NCBI RefSeq assembly: GCF_004011695.2
Contig: NC_082422.1
Coordinates: 496,001-560,000, forward strand
Origin: Ascochyta rabiei
Lineage: Eukaryota; Ascomycota; Dothideomycetes; Pleosporales; Didymellaceae
Direction: 5' to 3'
Length of the DNA stretch: 64,000 nt
Of this stretch, positions 23,525 through 32,496 are shown piece after piece. The stretch's first letter is position 1. The number at the start of each line of letters is the position of its first letter. The notes below the pieces were generated by a model. The model was not told the DNA's origin, made no database searches, and saw only the letters and a program-made list of their open reading frames with translations. The position numbers and the translations under genes were made by a program.

Positions 23525-24310
23525 TTACACAGCGAACAGAGCGAGTCCACCGAGCAGACCAGCCATAGCAGGCGAGAGCCTAAACTTCTCTGCAGCGCCC
23601 GTAAACGGTTGAACACTGCTTCTCGGCAAGCCGCCACTTCCACTGGCTGACGCGGTGCCTTGAGCAGTCCCGCTCGCTCTGCCATCGACCATGAAGAAGT
23701 TGCCCGCGATAGGCGGACTGACTTTGTTCTTGACCATGAAAGCATTAATATCAAAGTTGATCCGATCTGAAACACTGGTGAAGTCTGACGCCTGCACTTT
23801 CAAGTCTGCGGGCTGTTGGAACAAAAGCTCAACGTAGCGATGCGGAATGGTGTCCGTTGGAGGCGGGCCTGGCGGTATGTACGCTGCTGGCCCTTGCTCG
23901 GTTGACGCAAGCAAGGTAGCGGACCCGCCAACCTTCTGCTGTGTGGCTTTGAACCCTGTGTTCATGGCGTGAAGCAGAACGCGGCGCTTTGCGCTGCCTC
24001 CCTCCGGCGGGACGTCAAGGTCGAGCATAACGAACATGTAGGTCGCGCTCATGTTCGATATTGTGTTCGCTACCGCAATCTTCGGCTGGGTTGCTGTTTC
24101 TGCGCAATGTCAGGAGACGTTTTGTCACAACCAACCCGAGGCTAGCTCACCAGCTTTTGAAAGAACCTGACCTGGCGTCATGACCATGGTTGTGTTGAAG
24201 AAAACATCCAGCTTGCTACTTGCTATTGGTGTGAAGCCTGAGGGTGTGACACTTTGCGCCTGCACCAGACCTGCCAGGGCGGCGATGAGCAACGACGAAG
24301 CAAAATGCAT
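23525..24310 (-). CDS. secreted PEBP-like protein, probably GPI-anchored
   Basis: Exons 24310-24151 and 24099-23525, joined over a 51-bp GTGAGC...CAG intron, give 244 residues. It opens with a signal peptide (LLIAALAGLVQAQSV). The body matches phosphatidylethanolamine-binding proteins: TYMFVMLDLDVPP (ligand-pocket Asp), RRVLLHAMNTGF, and AYIPPGPPPTDTIPHRYVELLF. A Gly/Ser/Ala-rich linker precedes a hydrophobic C-terminus (MAGLLGGLALFAV), as in GPI-anchored proteins. PEBPs bind small anionic or lipid ligands; the fungal surface forms have no settled role. The start at 24310 is the only ATG that supplies the signal peptide. Confidence 0.85.
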
Positions 24311-25354
24311 GATGGATTCGGTGGAGAAACGACTAGAGAGAATGGGTGATGAATGAATATGATGATGTTACTAACAGTCGAATAACCGCAGACCCGAAGG
24401 CCTGACTATATCAGTCGAGCGTCGAGTACGCGTCTCAAAGCCTGGCTGTGTCAAAGATGGTACTCGCCGTCAAAACCGAGCTGGAGTGCATATCCCGTTG
24501 CGCCCCTGTGCGGCGACCATGAAACGGGAATCGCGTGAGGCCTCCACCGAGATCCTTGGCGAGACAATATTCTGTAAGGCAACGCAGTGAATAACGGTGT
24601 AGTCTGAGGCACACTGCAGTCTGCACTGCCGCAATGTTTGAGCCTCGAGGTTGCGCGATGGCAAACTTACTGGTAGACCAAGGTGGTTATTGCTTCCTGC
24701 TCTAACATATATGTCACCACAACGCGAATTCGCGACACTAGAACGGAGAAAAGATAACCAGCTGGAGCTTTTTCGCAGCCGCTGTAAGGCATCGTAACGC
24801 AGCGCGGCTCGGCTTGCCAATGCGTTCGTCCAAGCCGTTATTCAGAGTGGAGGCCGAAACAAGTACACGTCTGAGACACCCCGCGCAACAGCGGCGACAG
24901 CCTCAAATGCGAAACCTGTCACTGACGCTGGACATGCACGTAATCGATGAGAGATGGCGAAAGTACGAGTTTGGATGGATTTCAAGCTCTTGACATTTCC
25001 CCACTCGTACAGCCAAGTATCTGTCAGCGACGTTAACTGGAGTGTGCACAACAATGTGTCGTGACCGTCCCTCTCGAGCTGCCAGAATTCACGCTTTGAC
25101 TGAGAGGTTATTGACTGGGCAAATTGCCGTGAGACTTCTGTACTGCGAGGATCGTTGTGTGAGTTACTGCCGCAGCACAGCGGACAGAGAGTATGGAAAC
25201 AGGACAATCTTCCAGCGACAACAGAGTCGCATAACTCTGATAGGAAGTTCCAGAAGGTGATGTCTGATGTGCGGGTTCGTCTGCGCTCAGCAAGTAAGCG
25301 CGCACGTGCTTTCGTGCGTTAGCGCGGTGGCAATGTCTTCGCGTAATAGACCGG
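24311..25354. other. intergenic region
   Basis: No supported gene in about 1 kb. It lies between divergent starts (PEBP-like on minus, exonuclease on plus), so it should contain both promoters. Confidence 0.45.
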
Positions 25355-27412
25355 ATGAGCATCTATCAACAGTGGCCCGAGGGTGCTCTTCCAGCTTTTG
25401 GACGCACCAGTTCCTCATACATGCTGTTTCCATCCTTCTTTCGAATGACGGACCCCGCGTCCAAGGCTGGGACTTTGAAAAACGCAACGAGCGCGTTGAG
25501 TGCCGAGAAGGCGCGCTGGCCACTCGCATTCAAGATACAACCGCAAGCACCGCAAGGATCATCTGCATTTGGCGTCCCTTGGACGAATCGCAAGCCCACC
25601 AAGACATGGTGGAGCCACGTTCTCTATCGAGGACCAAACAACGAGCGGGTCAAGATTCTTTACAGCAAAACCAAGGCAGACTCGGAAGTACTGGCTCGAC
25701 AATTTCTCGGAGAAGAAGTGGTTGGCTTCGATATGGAATGGCCTTGGGACGACTGGAAGAGAGCGAACAAGCTGCAGAACAAGATTGGGTTGATTCAAGT
25801 TGCGACCGAAGACAAAGTCGCTCTCTTTCACATCGGTCTGCACACCGGCGAAACCACCGACGACATCCTCGCTCCATCGTTGCGCAAGCTCATTGAGAGC
25901 GCGAGCATTGGGAAGATCGGTGTCGGCATCCTGAATGCAGACTTTGCCCGATTGAGCAAGTACTTCAAGGTGCATCCAAAAGCCGCAATCGAGCTCAGTC
26001 ATCTACACCGTCTCGTCACGTTTGGAGGACGCAAGCCAGAGCTTGTGTCGACGAAGATGACGAGCCTTGCCAATCAAGTCGAACAGCATCTCGGACACCC
26101 GCTCTATAAGGGCAATGTCAGGACCTCGGACTGGAGCCAACCATTGTCACGGGAGCAGATCAAATATGCCGCCGGAGATGCGTACGCGGGGATCATGCTG
26201 TACCATTGCCTAAACTACAAGCGACTACAGATGAAGCCTACGCCGCCTCTGCCCATCCACGCGGAGAAGTACCTGGGCTTGAAGGTTGGTGGGATTGGCT
26301 CGCTGCATCTGGAGCCCGTGGAAGAAGGCGGCAAGATGATGAGCTCGGCATTCTTTTTTGGTGTTGCCACTGCGCCAGAAGACGTGTCAAAATCGAGGGA
26401 GGCTGCGAAGAGCTCAGGAAGTGGAGGGAAAGTGCCTGCAGCCCGCAGCGAGGTGATCAAGACTAGAACACCTTCTCTAGATCCTACTTCACAGGCTCTT
26501 TACGAAGAGTTGTGCCTCCGGCGCACAGCGTTTGCTGTGGAGAGCCAGGTGTCGGAATACCGCGTTGCAACGAATCTAGTCCTCACGCAGCTTGCACAAG
26601 AGCGTCCGCTGAACAGCGAGGCGCTGTTGAAGATCAAGGGTATCGGGGCCGTGCAAGAGAAGCGCTATGGCCGCGGCTGGATCGCGGTCATCTCCTCGTT
26701 CATGGACAAAGAGGGAATTCGTAAGTCTGAACGTGCCGCCGACGTATCCACCGAGACAGTCTCGAAAGAGGCGGTCGGCGTAGCGCTTCCTTGTACACGT
26801 AGTCGCCACTCGAGACAGCGAGCGCGCGAGACAGCCGACTCGTCGCCTGCTTTCGGTACACCTCCACGAGCACGCACACGGCAGTTGCACACGGGGCTGT
26901 CCCTCGCGCTGGCAGAAACAGGGATATCAGCGAGTGCTTCGACGACCGAGGCATCAGACGACAGCCTGCCATGCTTGGATTTCGGCGACCATCCATGGCG
27001 GAGAAGCCCAGGCGCGAAGCGAAAACGGAGGGAAAGCCCAAGCCAAGCAGACACGCCCCCCCACCAGCGGCACGAACAAGGCGTCGCTCCAAGCGCCTCG
27101 CTGAGAACGAAGACGACCGCAGCCAGCTCATGGAAACCCGACTCTCCACCGCAGCGACCCCTCACGCCGCGCTCCATGGTCTTCCGCAACAAGCTCATCG
27201 CGCTCAGCCGGCAGGTGGCGCGCAGACAGCAGCTCGATGCCTCGACGCTCGTGTCGGGCAAGACGCTGGAGCTGCTCGCTCGGCGGCCGCCGCAGACGCA
27301 CGAGGAGCTTCGACGGGTGCCGGGTGTTGAGGGGTTTTTCCGTGCGTGTGTGGAGACGAATGTGGATTTGCTGGAGAGGATGGGGAGGTTTTGGCCGGGG
27401 CGTGTTGGGTAG
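25355..27412 (+). CDS. DEDDy 3'-5' exonuclease with HRDC-like regions
   Basis: An intronless 685-residue protein from the ATG at 25355. The exonuclease core carries Exo I GFDMEW (D126, E128), Exo II GVGILNADFARL (D197) and Exo III YAAGDAY (Y271, D275), so all four acidic ligands and the Tyr of the DEDDy class are present. The core resembles WRN-type and RNase D-type exonucleases. A helical HRDC-like stretch follows near residues 385-450 (LYEELCLRRTAFAVE, then LLKIKGIGAVQEKRYG). A low-complexity Ser/Arg-rich linker leads to a second HRDC-like stretch near the C-terminus (RNKLIALSRQVARRQQ). There is no helicase domain, so this is a free-standing nuclease. The target (DNA ends or structured RNA) is not decided by sequence. 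Confidence 0.85.
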   Translation: MSIYQQWPEGALPAFGRTSSSYMLFPSFFRMTDPASKAGTLKNATSALSAEKARWPLAFKIQPQAPQGSSAFGVPWTNRKPTKTWWSHVLYRGPNNERVKILYSKTKADSEVLARQFLGEEVVGFDMEWPWDDWKRANKLQNKIGLIQVATEDKVALFHIGLHTGETTDDILAPSLRKLIESASIGKIGVGILNADFARLSKYFKVHPKAAIELSHLHRLVTFGGRKPELVSTKMTSLANQVEQHLGHPLYKGNVRTSDWSQPLSREQIKYAAGDAYAGIMLYHCLNYKRLQMKPTPPLPIHAEKYLGLKVGGIGSLHLEPVEEGGKMMSSAFFFGVATAPEDVSKSREAAKSSGSGGKVPAARSEVIKTRTPSLDPTSQALYEELCLRRTAFAVESQVSEYRVATNLVLTQLAQERPLNSEALLKIKGIGAVQEKRYGRGWIAVISSFMDKEGIRKSERAADVSTETVSKEAVGVALPCTRSRHSRQRARETADSSPAFGTPPRARTRQLHTGLSLALAETGISASASTTEASDDSLPCLDFGDHPWRRSPGAKRKRRESPSQADTPPHQRHEQGVAPSASLRTKTTAASSWKPDSPPQRPLTPRSMVFRNKLIALSRQVARRQQLDASTLVSGKTLELLARRPPQTHEELRRVPGVEGFFRACVETNVDLLERMGRFWPGRVG

Positions 27413-28071
27413 GGGTGGTGTGCTGGGGTGGTGATTTGTGGTTGCGTGCACAGATACAAATATGGGTTTGCTGGAGTGGTGATTCGTGGTCAAGTTATTA
27501 GAGGATGGGAAGGTTTCGGCCTGGGCGTGTTGGGTAGGGGTGATGTGCTGGAGTGTCAGAGGCAGGGAAGGCTGGTACTCAGAAGCATCTGACTATACAC
27601 CAACAAGGAGAGAGGGGGATAGGATTCTGATATCATGATTCTCAACGTCCTGACATGTTCCTAAGCGAGTCGCTGTAGGTATGCAGGTGGGATAGTATGT
27701 CTTCGGACGGCGTCGTGATTGGCCGAGGGGAAGAAGGAAAGGGTGCGAGGTGGTTTGTACCCGTGCAGCCCACGAGTGCAGCGCGCTACTGTTGAGCGAG
27801 AATAGACCGACTGGGTTTGCGGGGGGCGCACATGGCGTTCCCCCGTAGCGAGGGCTAGTGGCAGCCACTGGTCTGGGCAGCGTGCCGGCGAAAGACAAGG
27901 TGCAGAGGCGGGCTGCGGACTTGCGAGTGAGTGCGAGGGCGAGGGCTTGGCTGCATGCAGCTGCGCAACGTGGGCGACGATGCTTGGGCGCTGCAGAGGG
28001 AGGTCTGGGGGCCTGAGCAGGTACGATAACGATGCTAACGATGCTGGCTCACGGTAACGGCAACGGCAACG

Positions 28072-28280
<209 letters not shown>

Positions 28281-28442
28281 GGCGCTGGATGCCGAGGGCC
28301 TGTGCGTAGCGTGTCAGTGGTGGGCGGGATCGTCACGACATGTGATGCGGAATTCTGACATGTGAGAAGGGTGCCGCTCGTTCGCTGCAAGGGCCCATTT
28401 GCTCTCCCTCGCTCCCTGCCATTTCACCAGAGCACGCAGCCT

Positions 28443-28446
28443 GGAA

Positions 28447-28480
<34 letters not shown>
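28443..28480 (+). repeat. CTCGCAT heptamer array
   Basis: About four to five copies of a 7-bp unit (CATCTCG) in the opi1 upstream region. Confidence 0.7.
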
Positions 28481-28618
28481 AATCGCGAACCGCCATCCCC
28501 GAGCCTGACGCCGCTGCCTTGACGACGCGCGCAATGCCCTCGAGTGCGTAGAAGCTCGCCGACCCCCCTTTCTGACGTCGACCGCCTGACCTCGTTGCTT
28601 CGCCCACTCCACCGCCGG

Positions 28619-28677
28619 CTCCGAGAGAGCGAGAGAGCGAGAGAGCGAGAGAGCAAGAAAGCAAGAAAGCAAGAAGC
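28619..28677 (+). repeat. purine-rich array upstream of opi1
   Basis: Repeats of GAGAGAGC pass into AAGAAAGC, giving a homopurine strand of about 60 bp roughly 190-240 bp before the opi1 ATG. Confidence 0.75.
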
Positions 28678-28861
28678 GCTGCCGTTTCGCGCGAGCCCCG
28701 ACCTCGACCCACGGCAGCAAGCGACGGTAGCCCATCGCGAGGAGCGCTTTGGGGGATACGAAGCACTGCGCAAACACCGTGGGCGCTATCGCCGGTAGAC
28801 CGTCTGACACGCGCCGGGACGGTGGGGCAGCGGCTTCGACGTCGACCCTCGCAACGCAGCC

Positions 28862-30695
28862 ATGCAGCAACAGCAGCAGCAGCAGCAACAGCAGCAACAG
28901 CAACGCCCCGCACCGCCCGCGTACGTCCAGCACGAGCCCGAGTCCTTCCAGCTGCCCTCACCGCCCACACATGCGCCCACCCGCGGCGCCAACGCCAGGC
29001 TGCCGGGCCTCAAGGCGCTGGACCTGCCCGAGGCCACCGCCGCCCGTCACTCCCCGCGCAGCTCCATGGAGCGGAGCCCGCGATCCCAGGCCGACGGTCC
29101 TGCCCTGCACAGCGCGGCCCTGCCCAAGCTGCCCGACGCCCACCCCGTCGACCTGGGCAGCCCCATGGACACGGCGAGCGTCCTGAGCGCCCACGACGAG
29201 CCCGCCCCCCGCCGCGACACGAGCGTCAGCATGGACGACCCTGACGTGCGCCTGGCCGCCGAGGCCCTGAGCGGACTGGGCAATCCAGGTGCGTCCCGCG
29301 TAGCCAGGCGCAATCCGGCCTCGCCCTGTTGCCCGCCGTACTGACCGTCGACCCAGACTTTCTTCGATCGCCCACCGCATCCTCCGCCCCGGTGTCCGCC
29401 CCCATGTCCGCCCCCATGTCCGCCCCCATGTCCGCCCCATGTCCGCCCCCATGTCCGCCCCCATGTCCGCCTCCATGGCCGCCCGCGAGCCCACGGCCGA
29501 GCCCCAGCAGCCCATGCTCTCCCTCCTGACCTCCAACCACCCCTGGCTCGGCGGCACCATCAGCGGCTCCCTGGCCGCCTACAACCTGACCAAGGACTAC
29601 TCGCCGCGCTTCGTCAAGTACGGCGCCGAGCTCGTCGAGCGCAACGTCGGCTCGCCCATGGTCAACACCGTCTCCTCGGTCGGACGCCGCACAGGCATGG
29701 AGAAGAACCTGCGCCGCTACCTGGGCGAGCACCACCGCCGTCCGAGTGACCTCGAGCACGGCGACGCCGACGCAGACGCCCCGCGCAAGCGCCACCGAGC
29801 TGCCAGCCCTGCCGCCCATGCCATGGACCTCGACTTGCGCACGTGCTCTCGCGCACGCCGCGGCTCGCACTCGTCCTACGCCGAATCCCTGCCTGCCTAC
29901 GACGACCACCGCTCCCCCAGCTACGAGGAGAACGCTACCATGACCGACGCCGAGCCCACGCCCACCGCCAAGGAGCCAGAGAGGCGCCAGGCGCACGCAG
30001 CCCACCACCCCCGCGTGCCCTGGTCGACCCAGCTCATCATGACCACTTCGGGTCTCGGCGTCGCTCTCTCCGCTGCCTCCCTGCGCTCCTTGAGGCAGTG
30101 TCTGCACCTCCTGCGCGCCGCCACATCACACATCGACAGCGTCATGCGCGCGCTCAAACTCGTCCTCGACGAGTACGAGGCCGCCCTGCGCCAACGGCGC
30201 TCCACCGATGCCGACCACACCCACGACCTCCACTCCCGCACAGGCGAAGACGAGGACGCCCAGGTGCGGAGGATCGCAGAGAAGATCAAGTCCCTCTCCA
30301 GCGACATCTGGCAAACCCTCCAGGGCGTCGTGCACTCCGTCTCGCGCCACACCGGCGGCGCGCTGCCGCAAAACGCCTCTCAGGTCGTGCGAACCCAGCT
30401 GCTCTCCGTGCCGCAGCGCTGGCAGCTGGCAGGCCGACGCACCGCCGCCGCACCCACCGACGAAGAGGCGGGCGAGGGCGAGGCCGTCCGAGGCGCCAAC
30501 CGCATGCTGGCCTTTGCCATGGAGGGGCTGGACATGATGGGCCAAATCACCACCGTCGTCGACGGCACCGTCCAGTCCGCCGAGAGCTGGCTGGCCCGCA
30601 TCGGCCGCGCGCCCCCACCCTCCCGCAACGGCGAGAGCAGTGCCGAGAAGAGGCAGATCGGGCACGCCCCCTACCCTGCCGACGAGAAGCGGTAG
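28862..30695 (+). CDS. opi1: Opi1-family transcriptional repressor, frame interrupted
   Basis: Exon 1 (28862-29288) starts with a polyGln run (MQQQQ). It is spliced over a 68-bp GTGCGT...CAG intron to 29357. The second exon carries the Opi1 core: LLTSNHPWLGGTISGSLAAY, TKDYSPRFVKYGAELVERN, PMVNTVSSVGRRTGMEKNLRRYL, then WSTQLIMTTSGLGVALS and a C-terminal helical part. Opi1 represses phospholipid genes such as INO1 in yeast by sensing phosphatidic acid. The spliced frame fails at 29431-29441, where one unit of a 12-bp repeat (Ser-Ala-Pro-Met) has 11 bp. After it, only the frame opening at the ATG 29439 (418 residues) encodes the core. Sequencing error, true mutation or internal initiation are all possible. 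Confidence 0.8.
29395..29477 (+). repeat. 12-bp coding minisatellite with one 11-bp unit
   Basis: Seven units of TCCGCCCCCATG or close variants. Unit four (29431-29441) has four C where its neighbours have five. That one missing base moves the frame of opi1. Confidence 0.9.
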
Positions 30696-30715
30696 CCACG
30701 GCGAGAGAGGAAGCA

Positions 30716-31100
30716 GGACGACGACAAGAACGAGGGAGCAGGACGACTCTTAGAACGAGGAAGCAGGATGACGACAAGAACGAGGACAGTAGATCGAGGA
30801 CAGTAGATCGAGGACACAAAGGACGAGGACAGTAAGGACGAAGACAGTAGATCGAGGACAAAGGACGGGGACAGTAAGGACGAAGACAGTAGATCGAGGA
30901 CACAAAGGACGAGGACAGTCAGGACGAAGACAGTAGATCGAGGACACAAAGGACAAGGAGAGTAAGGACACGACACTAAGAACGAGGACAGTAGACCGAC
31001 GACAGTCAGAACGACGACAGTCAGAATGACGACAGTAGAACGAGGACAGTAAGGACGACGACAGTAACGACGGAGACAGTCAGAACAGAGTCGAACGACA
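30716..31100 (+). repeat. imperfect GGACAGTAGATCGA-type array
   Basis: A degenerate array of short units such as CGAGGACAGTAGATCGAGGACA and AAGGACGAAGACAGTAG over about 380 bp, beginning a few bases after the opi1 stop. Confidence 0.8.
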
Positions 31101-31167
31101 AGCACTCCAGACAAGAAAGGAGCTCGTTCAGAGGGAAAAAGACATTCTATCGGAAAACGCGTAATCA

Positions 31168-31212
31168 CGCACAGACAGGCAGACAGGCAGACAGACAGAC
31201 AGACAGACAGAT
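31168..31212 (+). repeat. tetranucleotide CAGA/CAGG array
   Basis: About ten units of CAGG passing into CAGA. Confidence 0.8.
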
Positions 31213-31264
31213 AGGCATACCCAGGACCAACATCATTCTTTTTCCCCTTTTGATTCTCTCTTTT

Positions 31265-31309
31265 GTCCTTCTCACATACGTCCTTCTCACATACGTCCTT
31301 CTCACATAC
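31265..31309 (+). repeat. 15-bp repeat, three copies
   Basis: Three consecutive copies of GTCCTTCTCACATAC. Confidence 0.85.
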
Positions 31310-31364
31310 TTGCAAAAAACAGTGCTTTTTCCAGACCAGCATGCGCGGTACTATAGTAGTCTTG

Positions 31365-31440
31365 CTATTCTATTCTATTCTATTCTATTCTATTCTATTC
31401 TATTCTATTCTATTCTATTCTATCCTATCCTATCCTATCC
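31365..31440 (+). repeat. pentanucleotide CTATT array passing into CTATC
   Basis: About eleven CTATT units are followed by four units with one base changed (CTATC). Confidence 0.9.
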
Positions 31441-31587
31441 ACTATATCATGTTCTATTGTACTCCATCACACTCTATTCTAATACGCTATTACGCCCGTG
31501 CACAGAGTGACTGCCAAGGTGATCACTTAGGATACTTGGATGCGCGGCGGTACTAGCTAGTATAAGAGGGGAGGGAGGATAGTGGTT

Positions 31588-31620
31588 AACAACACCAACA
31601 CCAGCACCAACACCAACACC
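31588..31620 (+). repeat. ACACCA hexamer array
   Basis: About five units of ACACCA/GCACCA. Confidence 0.7.
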
Positions 31621-31710
31621 TAGGACTGTTTTACCAAGTACTGCTATTCTTTTATGACGGTGCTGTTTAACTTCTTCTCTCTTGTACTGGCGGGAAGTAG
31701 GCTTGCACTA

Positions 31711-31746
31711 AAGTGCTGTATTGTGCTGTATTGTGCTGTATTGTGC
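31711..31746 (+). repeat. 10-bp repeat, three copies
   Basis: Three copies of GTGCTGTATT in a row. Confidence 0.8.
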
Positions 31747-31804
31747 TACTTTCTCTCTCTAGAGTCTTTCTAGAGTGGAATTTTGTTTTTTGTAATTGTT
31801 GGCT

Positions 31805-31853
31805 TGAGATGAAGAGATGAAGAGATGAAGAGATGAAGAGATCAAGAGATCAA
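31805..31853 (+). repeat. 8-bp GATGAAGA array
   Basis: Four copies of GATGAAGA are followed by two variants with GATCAAGA. Confidence 0.8.
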
Positions 31854-32375
31854 AAGAAAGAAGACAAAGGTCAAGTTCCCAGACATCCATCCACCCACCG
31901 ACTCACAAAACAAACACACACACACACACCCCACGTACAAGTCAGAAGGGGACGTGTACCTCTCTTCTTCCCTCTCTCATCTACTCCGCACCGCATTGCA
32001 CGCTATGCTGATCATGTGCTATCGCGCCGTGATGAACGCTTACATCCTCCCATCCCACCCCCTTACCTCTCCACACCTAACGTAATACGCTAGCCCTGTC
32101 TGCGTGTATACGGCGCAAACACGTCGACAGCTCAACAACGACAGGCTGTGATTCCCGTCTGAGAGAGAATGGATTGGATTTTGGTTTGGGACGACGGGTT
32201 GGAGAGTGCGAGGCGTACAGACCGCGGAGATGAAGTGGAGTCAGCACATGCATAGCTGTCGACGGGAGGGGGGGGGACGCGAGTTTGGATGTTGAGTGAA
32301 AGAAACGGGAATCATCTGCTTCGTTCATTACACACTATGAATAGAAATTATACCATCCACCGCATCGGCTATCTA

Positions 32376-32428
32376 TACTCGGACTCGGACTCGGACTCGG
32401 ACTCGGACTCGGACTCGGACTCGGACTG
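32376..32428 (+). repeat. hexanucleotide GGACTC array
   Basis: About eight copies of GGACTC, shortly beyond the 3' end of the minus-strand membrane-protein gene. Confidence 0.85.
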
Positions 32429-32496
32429 CTGCGTGTTGCAAGCGCCAGTTGAAAAGGAAGGGGTGTCGGGAAAGTGGGACTGCAGTGTAGCGCGTG

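Larger units (their letters stand above)
30696..32496. other. simple-repeat cluster between opi1 and a membrane-protein gene
   Basis: No gene is supported in this 1.8-kb gap. It holds at least eight unrelated tandem arrays one after another (listed separately). It lies between the convergent 3' ends of opi1 and the 1,125-residue protein. Frames across it repeat the same few residues and are artefacts. Confidence 0.7.

Noticed and set aside
28314..28970. 218-residue minus-strand frame upstream of opi1
   Set aside because: It spans purine-rich repeats and the polyGln start of opi1 and reads as low-complexity Arg/Ala/Ser.
29226..30107. 293-residue minus-strand frame across opi1
   Set aside because: It is antisense to the opi1 core in GC-rich DNA, where chance open frames are common.
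30671..31342. 223-residue frame on the minus strand
   Set aside because: It repeats a few residues (Ser-Thr-Val-Leu) because it lies in the simple-repeat cluster.
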